Source of the DNA: Aegicerativicinus sediminis
Lineage (GTDB): Bacteria; Bacteroidota; Bacteroidia; Flavobacteriales; Flavobacteriaceae
NCBI RefSeq assembly: GCF_015476115.1
Contig: NZ_CP064295.1
Span: 676,001 to 740,000 of the forward strand
Direction: 5' to 3'
DNA length: 64,000 nucleotides
The position numbers were made by a program, and so were the translations under genes. The notes beneath the pieces are model-generated. The model made no database searches. It was not told the DNA's origin and saw nothing but the letters and a program-made list of their open reading frames with translations. Positions 47,346 through 56,259 of this stretch are shown here, piece after piece; within the stretch, counting starts at the first letter, position 1, and the number at the start of each line of letters is the position of its first letter.

Positions 47346-48085
47346 TGAGTATTGTAGAAAAAATAGATAAGGAAAGACTGCCACAACATGTTGCAGTTAT
47401 TATGGATGGTAACGGAAGATGGGCTAAAAAGAAAGGGCTAATGCGAGTTGTTGGCCATGAAAGAGGCTCAAAATCTGTTAATAACATCGTAGAGGCTTCA
47501 GCGAAACTTGGCATTCCTTATTTAACACTTTATGCATTTTCAACAGAAAACTGGAATAGGCCAGAGACTGAGGTTTCCACTTTAATGAAACTCTTGGTAA
47601 AGACGTTGAAAAAAGAAATCAAAACCCTTACAGAAAACAACATAAGACTTAACGCCATTGGCTGTTTGGCAGATCTACCTGAGAGGGTTAGGAATGAATT
47701 GTTGGAAGTAATGGAAATAACAAAAAACAATTCTCATATGGTTCTAACCCTCGCCTTAAGCTATGGATCTAGGGAGGAACTTATCAGTGCTATTAAAGCC
47801 ATAAGCGATAAAGTTAAAAATAACATAATTTCAGTTAACGATATTGACGAATCGATTATAAATAAACATCTTTACACGCAAATTTTACCAGATGTCGATT
47901 TATTGATTCGTACTAGTGGAGAGCACAGAATCAGCAATTTTCTATTGTGGCAGATTGCTTATGCGGAACTATATTTCACTAAAACTTTGTGGCCAGATTT
48001 CAAAAAAAATGATTTTTACGAAGCCTTGATTAATTATCAGAAAAGAGAACGACGATTTGGAAAAACAAGCGAACAACTTAGCTAA
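47345..48085 (+). CDS. uppS: Undecaprenyl diphosphate synthase
   Basis: A 246-residue cis-prenyltransferase that makes the C55 lipid carrier for peptidoglycan and other glycans. The catalytic D21 lies in VIMDGNGRWA, followed by AFSTENWNRP and the C-terminal RTSGEHRISNFLLWQ. The start is GTG at 47345, sharing a base with the previous stop. Confidence 0.96.
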   Translation: MSIVEKIDKERLPQHVAVIMDGNGRWAKKKGLMRVVGHERGSKSVNNIVEASAKLGIPYLTLYAFSTENWNRPETEVSTLMKLLVKTLKKEIKTLTENNIRLNAIGCLADLPERVRNELLEVMEITKNNSHMVLTLALSYGSREELISAIKAISDKVKNNIISVNDIDESIINKHLYTQILPDVDLLIRTSGEHRISNFLLWQIAYAELYFTKTLWPDFKKNDFYEALINYQKRERRFGKTSEQLS

Positions 48086-50639
48086 AAAACATCTTTTGGG
48101 GAGGCATTTAATTCTACTTTTATTATTGGCATTCGTTGGTGTAACTTCTAAGCTGCAGGCACAATCAATGGATTTTGAAAATGGCCAAACTTATACCATA
48201 GAGGATATTTCCGTCACAGGAGAGACTAGTTTCAATCCTAATACAATAGTAGCTTATTCAGGCCTTAGAAAAGGCGACAAGGTTAAGATACCAGGCGAGG
48301 AGATTGCCAATGCCATTAAAAAGCTTTGGGGCTCTAATCTGTTTAGCAGTATTGATATCTATCTATTAAGAACGGATGGAGATAAAGCCTATATTGAAAT
48401 CAGCCTGACTGATCTACCTGAATTAAATGAGGTAACAATAGAAGGAGCAAAAAAATCTAAGATTGAGGAAATAACAAAGGAAAACAACCTAAAGAAGGGG
48501 GTGAAAGTTACCGAAAACCTCATTACTACCACCAAAAATTACCTTACAACCAAATATCAAAAACAAGGATATTACAATACAAAGGTGTCAATAGACACTA
48601 GGGAAGTCCAGGATTCTATCGAAAAGACTAGAGTAAATATGCTGGTTTTTATAGATAAAGGAAATAAGGTTAAAGTACAAGATATCAATTTCATTGGCAA
48701 CGAAAAGTTGAGCGACAAAAAGCTCCGTAAAGCCATGAAGAACACTAAACAAAAAAATCCAATACGGGTTTGGAAACGTTCTAAGTATATAGAAAAAGAC
48801 TATAAAGAAGACTTGGTTAGTCTAATTGACAAGTATAAAGAAAATGGGTACAGGGATGCTAGAATTTTAAGCGATACCATTATTAATAATGGTGATGATA
48901 CCATAGACTTACAAATAGCACTGGAAGAAGGCGAAAAATATACATTTGGAAAGATTGAATTTGTAGGTAACAGCGTATACTCAGATGAAGTCTTAAAACG
49001 AGTTTTAAGGCTTAAAGAAGGAGATACTTATAATGGGGTTGAATTGAAAAAGCGAATCGCAGACAATACTAAGCCGGATGCAGATGATTTAACAAACTTG
49101 TACCAAAACAGCGGGTACCTTTTTTCTTCAATAAATCCGGTTGAAGTAAGTGCAGAGGGTAATGTAATTGATTTAGAAATTAGGATATCTGAGGGTAAAC
49201 CAGCATATTTCGATAAGGTTTCAATCACAGGAAATGACCGAACCAATGACCGAGTTATTTACCGTGAATTAAGAACTAAACCTGGACAACTATATCAAAA
49301 AAGCAATGTTATAAGGACTATTCGCGAGTTGGGTCAATTAGGATTTTTTGACGCTCAACAGATTAGTCCTAACATGAAAAATTTCAATGTTGCTGAAGGA
49401 ACTGTAGACATTGAATATTCTGTTGTTGAAAGAGGTTCATCTCAAATCGAGTTACAAGGAGGTTACGGAGGTGGCGGATTTATAGGTACTCTTGGTCTTT
49501 CTTTTAACAATTTCGCCATTAAAGATATCTTCAACAAAGATGCTTATAAACCAGTCCCAATGGGAGATGGACAAAGTCTGGCATTGAGGTTACAAGCAAG
49601 TAGATATTTCCAAGTATATAGTTTTTCGTTTACTGAACCTTGGTTTGGTGGTAAACGTCCTGTTCAGTTCTCTGCTTCTCTTTCGCATACTAGACAGTTT
49701 TATGCCAATTATTTTGAAAGAGAGGTTGACAAAAGCAGAAACTTCAATATTACTGGTATCACATTTGGTTTGGCAAAGCGCCTAAGTGTTCCTGATGATT
49801 ATTTCCAATTGTCTCAAGCAATTAGCTTCCAACGTTACGATTTGAATAATTATTTCACAAGGTTATTTACCTATGGTAACGGGTATTCAAACAACATATC
49901 ATATACAGTTGGTTTATCTAGAAGTAATGTAAATATCGATCCAATTTTCCCAACAGGCGGATCTAGTTTTTCCATTTCAGCTAAATTTTCACCTCCTTAT
50001 TCATTATTTAATAATGTAGATTATAAGGCACTTAAAGAAGAGCGTGAAAGTTTAGATCCAACAAACGTTTTAGACAATGAACGTATTCAGGAGATAGACC
50101 AAGAAAGATACAGATGGTTAGAATTTTACAAGGTTAAAATTAAAGGTGAATGGTATACTCAAATAGCCAAAAACCTTGTTTTAAGGCCATTAATGGAATT
50201 CGGATTCCTTGGTGCCTACAATAATGACAGAGGGGTTATACCTTTCGAACGATTTGATGTTGGAGGGGATGGTTTAGGTAACTTTTCTTTAGATGGCCGT
50301 GAAGCGGTTCAATTAAGAGGTTATCCGAACCGAGCACTTTCCGATCAGGATGGTGAACCGATATACAATAAATTTTCATTAGAATTACGATATCCAATAA
50401 CTCTTGGTCAGCAAGCTAAGATTTATGGACTACTCTTTACTGAAGGTGGTTCATCTCATCAAAATTTCCGTGATTTCAATCCTTTCAAACTTTATCGTTC
50501 TGCAGGTTTTGGTGTTAGGATATTTATGCCAGCTTTTGGTTTATTGGGTATAGATTTTGGACATGGTTTCGATCCTCTACCAGGTCAAACAGAGAAAAAT
50601 GGTTGGGAAACCCACTTCATTATCGGACAACAATTTTAA
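48057..50639 (+). CDS. bamA: Outer-membrane protein assembly factor BamA
   Basis: An 860-residue Omp85 protein with a signal peptide (LILLLLLAFVGVTSKLQAQ), five POTRA repeats (about 45-430) and a 16-strand barrel. The barrel carries the conserved LRGYPN loop motif (RGY) and ends in the aromatic FIIGQQF. It inserts beta-barrel proteins in the outer membrane. The start is uncertain: TTG at 48057, overlapping uppS by 29 bases, gives a sensible signal peptide, and no ATG precedes the mature protein. Confidence 0.95.
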   Translation: MEKQANNLAKKHLLGRHLILLLLLAFVGVTSKLQAQSMDFENGQTYTIEDISVTGETSFNPNTIVAYSGLRKGDKVKIPGEEIANAIKKLWGSNLFSSIDIYLLRTDGDKAYIEISLTDLPELNEVTIEGAKKSKIEEITKENNLKKGVKVTENLITTTKNYLTTKYQKQGYYNTKVSIDTREVQDSIEKTRVNMLVFIDKGNKVKVQDINFIGNEKLSDKKLRKAMKNTKQKNPIRVWKRSKYIEKDYKEDLVSLIDKYKENGYRDARILSDTIINNGDDTIDLQIALEEGEKYTFGKIEFVGNSVYSDEVLKRVLRLKEGDTYNGVELKKRIADNTKPDADDLTNLYQNSGYLFSSINPVEVSAEGNVIDLEIRISEGKPAYFDKVSITGNDRTNDRVIYRELRTKPGQLYQKSNVIRTIRELGQLGFFDAQQISPNMKNFNVAEGTVDIEYSVVERGSSQIELQGGYGGGGFIGTLGLSFNNFAIKDIFNKDAYKPVPMGDGQSLALRLQASRYFQVYSFSFTEPWFGGKRPVQFSASLSHTRQFYANYFEREVDKSRNFNITGITFGLAKRLSVPDDYFQLSQAISFQRYDLNNYFTRLFTYGNGYSNNISYTVGLSRSNVNIDPIFPTGGSSFSISAKFSPPYSLFNNVDYKALKEERESLDPTNVLDNERIQEIDQERYRWLEFYKVKIKGEWYTQIAKNLVLRPLMEFGFLGAYNNDRGVIPFERFDVGGDGLGNFSLDGREAVQLRGYPNRALSDQDGEPIYNKFSLELRYPITLGQQAKIYGLLFTEGGSSHQNFRDFNPFKLYRSAGFGVRIFMPAFGLLGIDFGHGFDPLPGQTEKNGWETHFIIGQQF

Positions 50640-50726
50640 ATTTGGCACGATATTTTCTATCCATATCGTATCGTTTTCATATGAGTGCTAAAATTTTTCA
50701 GAATATATTTCGTTATTTTGAAACTA

Positions 50727-50777
50727 GTTACGCTCTAGGAAGAATGGTTAATATTCATTCCTTCAAAAAAGCGTAAC
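50727..50777 (+). promoter_or_regulatory. Nested hairpin leader before the first ompH gene
   Basis: An outer stem GTTACGC (50727-50733) / GCGTAAC (50771-50777) encloses an inner stem GGAAGAATG / CATTCCTTC (50738-50746 / 50756-50764, one bulge) with a nine-base loop. It lies between bamA and ompH, with no T run after it, so it looks more like a structured leader than a terminator. Confidence 0.45.
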
Positions 50778-50790
50778 CAAATCAAAACCA

Positions 50791-51819
50791 ATGCTACTCA
50801 TGAAAACAAAAGTTCTTTTTTTAATGTTAATCGGTATTCTGGGATCGATTTCGGTTTCCGCTCAAAGAGGGGTTCGAATTGGTTATATAGATACTGAATA
50901 TATTTTACAGAACGTTCCTGAATATCAAGAGGCAACAGCACAGTTAGATGAAAAGGTGCAGAAATGGAAGCTGGAAATTGAGCAAAAGCTTAATGAAATT
51001 GACGCTAGGAAAGAACTACTAAATAATGAAAGTGTCTTATTGACCAAGGAACTTTATGAGGAGCGGATGGAAGATATTCAGTTTGATGAAAAAGCCATTT
51101 TAGATTATCAGCAGAAACGTTTTGGGCCTAATGGTGATCTTATGATACAAAAAAGGCAACTTATGCAACCTGTGCAAGACCAAATCTTTTCTGCAGTTCA
51201 AGAAATAGCGGCTTCGAGACAATATGACTTTATTTTCGACAAATCCGCAGATGTTGTTATGTTGTATTCTGCTGACAGATTCGATATAAGTGAATTGGTA
51301 ATTAGAAGTATTACGAGATCTGCGAAAAGAACACAAGCTGAAAGCAGAGCTGAACGAAGAGCGGCCGAAAATGAGGACATAGTACCTGAAATTAACCTTG
51401 AATTAGAGGCAAGGGAAGCTGCAGCCCAAGCCAAGCGAGATGAACGTCTGAAAGAGGTTGAGGCAAGGCAATTAGCCCAACAACAACGCCGGGACAGTCT
51501 CAAACAAGCTGCAGATGAAAGAAGACAGAAGATTTTAGACGAAAGGGCCAAGGCCAAGGCAGAAAGAGATAGCATTGCCAACCAAGGAAAAGAAAATGCC
51601 GCTGGCTCCTCTTCAGCAAGTGCCAATGCAGGAAAAACAAGAGAAGAGATTTTAGAAGAGCGTCGTCAAGCAAAGTTAAAAGAACGCGAGGAGCGAAAGA
51701 AAGAATTAGAAGAGAGAAGAAAGAAAATATTAGAAGAAAGAGAAAAAACTAAAAATGAACGGGAGGAACAGACAAAAAAATCTGATTCCATTCCGCAAAC
51801 TGAAAACAAGGATAATTAA
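50791..51819 (+). CDS. OmpH/Skp-family periplasmic chaperone, long form
   Basis: A 342-residue OmpH/Skp protein (ATG 50791, or 50800 for MKTKVLF) with a signal peptide ending VSAQ and a Skp core over about residues 25-165 (IGYIDTEYILQNVPEY and coiled-coil arms). The last 170 residues are a highly charged Arg/Glu/Lys coiled-coil tail, about as long as the core and absent in the next gene. It is expected to escort unfolded outer-membrane proteins to BamA. What the tail binds is unknown. Confidence 0.9.
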   Translation: MLLMKTKVLFLMLIGILGSISVSAQRGVRIGYIDTEYILQNVPEYQEATAQLDEKVQKWKLEIEQKLNEIDARKELLNNESVLLTKELYEERMEDIQFDEKAILDYQQKRFGPNGDLMIQKRQLMQPVQDQIFSAVQEIAASRQYDFIFDKSADVVMLYSADRFDISELVIRSITRSAKRTQAESRAERRAAENEDIVPEINLELEAREAAAQAKRDERLKEVEARQLAQQQRRDSLKQAADERRQKILDERAKAKAERDSIANQGKENAAGSSSASANAGKTREEILEERRQAKLKEREERKKELEERRKKILEEREKTKNEREEQTKKSDSIPQTENKDN

Positions 51820-51845
51820 TTATAACACGTAATACTAATTTTAAA

Positions 51846-52355
51846 ATGAAACACTTAAAAACCCTATTATTTGCTGCTATTCTATTTGTTGGTGCAACGG
51901 CGATGATGAATGCCCAATCTAAAGTAGCGCATATTAACACAACTCAACTGGTGGAGGCTATGCCGGCGATGAAAAATGCACAGGCAGAGCTAGAGAAGTT
52001 GCAGAAGACTTATGAGGCGGAGATCAAAACTATGGCTACCGAGTTTGATAATAAGGTTAAACAATACCGCGCTGAAGCAGATAATCAAACAGAGGAAGAA
52101 AACGCTAAACGTGCCCAAGAAGTTCAAACCATGGAGCAATCTATTCGTCAATACCAGGGTCAGGCACAGCAAGATCTTCAAAAAAAGGAAGCAGAATTAC
52201 TTAAGCCTATTTTTGAGCAAGCAAAAGCTGCAATCCAAAGAGTTGCTAAAGCACAAGGAATTCAGTACGTATTAGATTCTACTCAAGGGTCAGGCGTTAT
52301 TGTTGCTGATGGTAAAGACCTTATGCCAGATGTAAAAAAAGAATTAGGAATTTAA
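51846..52355 (+). CDS. OmpH/Skp-family periplasmic chaperone
   Basis: A 169-residue Skp-type chaperone of usual length: signal peptide 1-23 (MMNAQ), core starting KVAHINTTQLVEAMP, a central coiled-coil, and a C-terminal AKAQGIQYVLDST strand pair. It is the second tandem copy after bamA, 26 bases behind the long form, and ends at a terminator. Confidence 0.94.
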   Translation: MKHLKTLLFAAILFVGATAMMNAQSKVAHINTTQLVEAMPAMKNAQAELEKLQKTYEAEIKTMATEFDNKVKQYRAEADNQTEEENAKRAQEVQTMEQSIRQYQGQAQQDLQKKEAELLKPIFEQAKAAIQRVAKAQGIQYVLDSTQGSGVIVADGKDLMPDVKKELGI

Positions 52356-52375
52356 TCAGTTTAAATTCAAAAAAT

Positions 52376-52402
52376 AAAGCCGCTACTATAGCGGCTTTTT
52401 TA
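52376..52402 (+). terminator. Terminator after the second ompH gene
   Basis: A nine-base stem (AAAGCCGCT / AGCGGCTTT) with an ACTAT loop is followed by a T run. The T run leads directly into a -7-like box for murI. Confidence 0.85.
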
Positions 52403-52408
52403 TTTTTG
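52401..52408 (+). promoter_or_regulatory. -7-like element in front of murI
   Basis: TATTTTTG matches TAnnTTTG and ends only 4 bases before the murI ATG, so a transcript from it would have essentially no leader. It may be chance in a T-rich terminator tail; no TTG -33 is seen. Confidence 0.3.
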
Positions 52409-52412
52409 TTAT

Positions 52413-53195
52413 ATGAGTAAAAAACCAATTGGTTTATTCGATTCAGGCGTCGGTGGCACTTCAATATTTAGGGCAATACATTCTTTATTACCATTTGAAA
52501 ACACCATTTACCTTGCGGATAGCAAGAATGCTCCATATGGCGAAAAATCCAAAGTAGATATCATAGCCTTAAGTAAAAAAAATACGGAATTACTTTTAGA
52601 CTTTGGCTGTAAGCTTATTGTGGTGGCATGTAACACTGCCACTACGAATGCAATAAAAACTTTAAGGGAAAAATTTACATTGCCCTTTATTGGTATCGAA
52701 CCCGCAATAAAACCTGCAGCATTAAAAACCAATTCTGGGACAATTGGAATTTTAGCTACAAAGGGAACCTTAAGCAGTGAATTATTTAATTCAACTTTCC
52801 ATCAACACGCCAGCCATTTAAAGGTAATTGAACAGGTCGGAGAAGGTATTGTAGAACTTATTGAAAATGGCCAAATCTATTCAAAGGAAATGGAAGAACT
52901 GCTTAAATCTTATATGCAACCTATGATAAGTGCAAATATTGACTACCTCGTATTGGGTTGTACACATTACCCTTACATAATACCAATGTTACGAAAACTG
53001 CTGCCTGAAAATGTAACTATCATAGATTCGGGTGAAGCTGTTGCAAGACAAACCAAGAATGTATTAATTCAGCATGACTTATTAAGGACGGAAGAAAATC
53101 TAAATCCAAAAAATGAATTTTATACTAATGGGAAGGTATCTGTTTTGTCAGAAATCTTAAATGGGGATTATCCTGTAACATTTAAAAATTTCTGA
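52413..53195 (+). CDS. murI: Glutamate racemase
   Basis: A 260-residue racemase that makes D-glutamate for peptidoglycan. The two catalytic cysteines are C73 (VACNTATTNA) and C183 (LGCTHYPY). The N-terminal IGLFDSGVGG motif is intact. It fits the envelope-biogenesis run with uppS, bamA and the ompH genes. It ends 2 bases from the converging carbonic anhydrase gene. Confidence 0.97.
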   Translation: MSKKPIGLFDSGVGGTSIFRAIHSLLPFENTIYLADSKNAPYGEKSKVDIIALSKKNTELLLDFGCKLIVVACNTATTNAIKTLREKFTLPFIGIEPAIKPAALKTNSGTIGILATKGTLSSELFNSTFHQHASHLKVIEQVGEGIVELIENGQIYSKEMEELLKSYMQPMISANIDYLVLGCTHYPYIIPMLRKLLPENVTIIDSGEAVARQTKNVLIQHDLLRTEENLNPKNEFYTNGKVSVLSEILNGDYPVTFKNF

Positions 53196-53197
53196 AT

Positions 53198-53713
53198 TTA
53201 TTCCTTAAACCAACTAGAATAATGCACATAATTATTGGCAATGCGATCGATTTGATTTGATATCAATTCTTCACTGATATCTTTAATCTTCTTGGCAGGA
53301 ACCCCGGCGTAAATACAGCCTGCCTCTACATGTGTATTTTGAACTACTACGGCTCCAGCAGCAATAATGCTATTGCTTTCCACAATACAATCATCCATTA
53401 CAATACTACCCATCCCAATTAGCACATTGTCTTGAATTGTACAACCATGCACTATGGCATTATGACCAATTGAAACATTATTGCCTATAATGGTGGGAGA
53501 TTTTTTGTATGTGCAGTGAATAACGGCTCCATCTTGGATATTTACCTTATTACCCATTTTTATAAAGTGAACATCTCCTCTTACCACCGCATTAAACCAT
53601 ACCGAACATTCATCGCCCAAAGTTACGTCACCCACAATTGTTGCATTTTCCGCTATGAAGCAGTTATCAGGTATAAGGGGAGATTTACCGTTTACTTCTT
53701 TAATGATGGGCAT
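53198..53713 (-). CDS. Gamma-carbonic-anhydrase-like hexapeptide-repeat protein
   Basis: A 171-residue left-handed beta-helix protein of the YrdA/PaaY/Cam group. The zinc-binding histidine pattern is present (H66 in VIHCTY, H84 and H89 in SIGHNAIVHG). Carbonic anhydrase activity or a related metal-dependent role is plausible. It lies 18 bases after the PorP/SprF gene on the same strand. Confidence 0.88.
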   Translation of the reverse strand: MPIIKEVNGKSPLIPDNCFIAENATIVGDVTLGDECSVWFNAVVRGDVHFIKMGNKVNIQDGAVIHCTYKKSPTIIGNNVSIGHNAIVHGCTIQDNVLIGMGSIVMDDCIVESNSIIAAGAVVVQNTHVEAGCIYAGVPAKKIKDISEELISNQIDRIANNYVHYSSWFKE

Positions 53714-53731
53714 ATGAAATTATCTCCAAAA

Positions 53732-54736
53732 TCAATTAATTGCTGGACATTCGCAATCGTAATGTTTCTTTCTACAATTAAAATTATATCCAATGGTAAG
53801 TTGGTGGAAGCCACCGTTATTAAATACAACTGAGTTTGCTTGATACGAATAAGTATATGCAAACATAAATTGCTTATAATCGACTCCTAAAAATGGCGTG
53901 AAATATTGTAGTTTTTGCTCACTAACTCCAGACCCATCTAAATATTGGGCTCCATCCAAACTCCTTCTATAAGAAAGACCTCCCCACAATCGACCAAATT
54001 CCATGTCTTTGTAAGCTTTTCCATTTAAATCAAACAACGTTTCGGCAGTGGCATCCCTATGCATTATCATAATGGAAGGCTCAAAACTCCAAGTACTGCC
54101 AAGTTTATGGTAAACATAACCCGCAGAAGCCAAAAATGTTCGAAGATTTTGAAAACTAAACCCTTGTTCATTTAAATTAATTCCATCATTATTTAATAGG
54201 TTCTTAACCGTTAAATGAGCATAAAAATCTAGAAAAAAATAAGAAGCCCCTACATCAACATTAAAATTAATAGCAGATAAATCTGAACCATCTGGTATAA
54301 TTGGATCGAATATTTGAAAATCTGATGAATCTAGACGGTACTGGATAAAACCAGCACTAAGACCAAAAGATAACATATTTAGGTCTATTTCATTCCTAGA
54401 AAACATTAAATGATGGGCATAGGTAAGGTACCCTCCTAATTGGGAATGATACCCATTCTTATCATTAAATAAAATACCGCCTACTGCAGAAGGAGATTCT
54501 CCTATTCTACTATGTATACTCAATGTATTCAAGCTTGGGGCATCATCCTGATCGAACCATTGTTTCCTCCCCGTTAATCGAATCTTGGCACAATTAGAAA
54601 CCCCGGCCATAGAGGGGTGAATTAAATAATAATTATCTGTTAGATAATCTGAATAAATAGGAAGGCCTTCTTGGGCAGGTGCACTAGCAGTTATTATCAA
54701 AAGAAACACAACGGTTAGCGCTTTATATAATTTCAT
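53732..54736 (-). CDS. PorP/SprF-family outer-membrane protein
   Basis: A 334-residue beta-barrel protein with a signal peptide (1-21, SAPAQ) and the PorP/SprF pattern (GLPIYSDYLTDNYYLIHPSMAGVSNCAKI near the start and GVDYKQFMFAYTYSYQ near the end). Family members assist type IX secretion of gliding adhesins or are paralogues with unknown cargo. No adhesin gene is adjacent, so cargo is unknown. A -7 box (minus strand TATATTTG, 54825-54832) lies about 90 bases upstream. Confidence 0.88.
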   Translation of the reverse strand: MKLYKALTVVFLLIITASAPAQEGLPIYSDYLTDNYYLIHPSMAGVSNCAKIRLTGRKQWFDQDDAPSLNTLSIHSRIGESPSAVGGILFNDKNGYHSQLGGYLTYAHHLMFSRNEIDLNMLSFGLSAGFIQYRLDSSDFQIFDPIIPDGSDLSAINFNVDVGASYFFLDFYAHLTVKNLLNNDGINLNEQGFSFQNLRTFLASAGYVYHKLGSTWSFEPSIMIMHRDATAETLFDLNGKAYKDMEFGRLWGGLSYRRSLDGAQYLDGSGVSEQKLQYFTPFLGVDYKQFMFAYTYSYQANSVVFNNGGFHQLTIGYNFNCRKKHYDCECPAIN

Positions 54737-54824
54737 GAATGTCGTTCTATCGTAAAAATGTAGGTCTATTAATTAGAAACTAGGATTAACAACTGTAATC
54801 CGCTATTCCTGTTAGCTCAAGTTT

Positions 54825-54832
54825 CAAATATA
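54825..54832 (-). promoter_or_regulatory. -7 element for the PorP/SprF gene
   Basis: The minus strand reads TATATTTG, a perfect TAnnTTTG box. No -33 TTG is seen at the expected distance. Confidence 0.4.
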
Positions 54833-54992
54833 ACAATAAATAAATTGCGTTATAGATGTTAATCTTAATACGTTTTTGTTAAAATAAAAACGATGGATTT
54901 TGTAGTATATTATTTAAGAATAAGGTAATTAGAATTCAAGTTAATTTTTACGCATAACGGACATTTAAAATTTACAACACCTTATGATTTTG

Positions 54993-55000
54993 TACCTTTG
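54993..55000 (+). promoter_or_regulatory. -7 element for the Nfu-type gene
   Basis: TACCTTTG is a perfect TAnnTTTG box 18 bases before the ATG at 55019, giving a leader of about 12 bases. Confidence 0.55.
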
Positions 55001-55018
55001 CATGATTAAAAATGAAAT

Positions 55019-55903
55019 ATGGAAATCACTATAAAACCTACAACAAACCCAAAGATTATTAAGTTTGAGGCTTCAGAATTTTTGGTTAAAAACAAAGGCT
55101 ATGAATTTGCTAATATAGATGAAGCGAAAGACAGCCCACTTGCTCAGCAATTATTTTATTTGCCATTCATAAAAAAGGTTTATATATCTGGAAATTTTAT
55201 TGCCTTAGAGCGATATGATATTGTGGAGTGGGAAGATGTACAAGAAGAGGTAAGGGAACAGCTTGAGAGCTATTTAAACGATGATGGAATAGTTGTAAAT
55301 GAAACGGATTTCAAAAAAGTTCCGGTTACAGTTTATGCCGAAAGCACGCCTAACCCTTCGGTTATGAAATTTGTCGCTAATAAAAAATTCGTGGAACAGC
55401 CATGGGAATTCTCCAACCTAGATGAGGCAATTTCATCTCCCTTGGCAACTGAATTATTTCAATACCCATTCGTAAAAAGCATCTACTTTGACGAAAATTT
55501 TATTTCACTTACTAAATATGAACGCTCCAATTGGGATGAAGTTATAATGGAAATTCGTGAATTTATACGAACCTACATTGAAAATGGCAACCTAATTATA
55601 GAAAAGGGAATTAATAAAACGGATACAGGAAACCAAATAATTCAACCAAGTGAAAATCTTAGTGAGACCTCTAAAGAAATAATTAATTTATTGGACGAAT
55701 ATGTAAAACCCGCTGTTGCTGGAGATGGAGGTAACATTGTTTTTCAATCATATGATGAGGATACAAAAACGGTGAGCGTAATTCTTCAGGGTGCATGTAG
55801 CGGATGTCCATCTTCTACTATTACATTGAAAAATGGTATACAAACCATGCTTCAACAAATGCTTGGCGAGAAAGTAAAAGAAGTGGTTGCGTTAAATGGC
55901 TAA
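55019..55903 (+). CDS. Nfu-type iron-sulfur scaffold with tandem N domains
   Basis: A 294-residue protein with two Nfu N-terminal domains in tandem (about 1-95 and 100-195; compare TTNPKIIKFEASEF with STPNPSVMKFVANKKF) and one NifU-like C-terminal domain whose cluster-binding motif is C260-x-x-C263 (GACSGCPSST). It should carry or deliver [Fe-S] clusters. Domain duplication is visible directly from the repeat of P-L-A-x-x-L-F and the paired LDEAISSPLA/IDEAKDSPLA blocks. Confidence 0.93.
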   Translation: MEITIKPTTNPKIIKFEASEFLVKNKGYEFANIDEAKDSPLAQQLFYLPFIKKVYISGNFIALERYDIVEWEDVQEEVREQLESYLNDDGIVVNETDFKKVPVTVYAESTPNPSVMKFVANKKFVEQPWEFSNLDEAISSPLATELFQYPFVKSIYFDENFISLTKYERSNWDEVIMEIREFIRTYIENGNLIIEKGINKTDTGNQIIQPSENLSETSKEIINLLDEYVKPAVAGDGGNIVFQSYDEDTKTVSVILQGACSGCPSSTITLKNGIQTMLQQMLGEKVKEVVALNG

Positions 55904-55955
55904 GCGGTAATTAATTAGTATATTTAAGATATAAGTAATTAAAAATTAAATATTT

Positions 55956-56156
55956 ATGTCTGTATTAAAAGTTATCGAAATATTAGCTAGTTCACCTACC
56001 GGCTGGGAGGATGCTGCCGCAAATGCAATAGCAGAAGCTTCAAAAAGTGTTAAAAACATCAAGTCGTGTTATGTCAAAGATCATTCGGCCGTAGTGAAAG
56101 ATGGCAAGATTTCCGAATTTCGGGTAAATGTAAAAATCACCTTCAAGGTGGAATAA
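55956..56156 (+). CDS. Dodecin
   Basis: A 66-residue protein with the dodecin pattern (VLKVIEILASSPTGWEDAAANAI and the final strand EFRVNVKITFKVE). Dodecins form a hollow twelve-subunit sphere that stores flavin or its relatives. It is a short monocistronic gene ending at a terminator. Confidence 0.95.
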   Translation: MSVLKVIEILASSPTGWEDAAANAIAEASKSVKNIKSCYVKDHSAVVKDGKISEFRVNVKITFKVE

Positions 56157-56160
56157 AATT

Positions 56161-56186
56161 AAAGGAGCTAAGCAAGCTCCTTTTTT
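56161..56186 (+). terminator. Terminator after the dodecin gene
   Basis: A nine-base perfect stem (AAAGGAGCT / AGCTCCTTT) with an AAGCA loop is followed by more T. Confidence 0.85.
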
Positions 56187-56259
56187 ATTAATAATAATTT
56201 AATACCTTAAATTAAAGATATTCTTAATTTTAACGCTCAATTTTAAAACCCAACCATTT

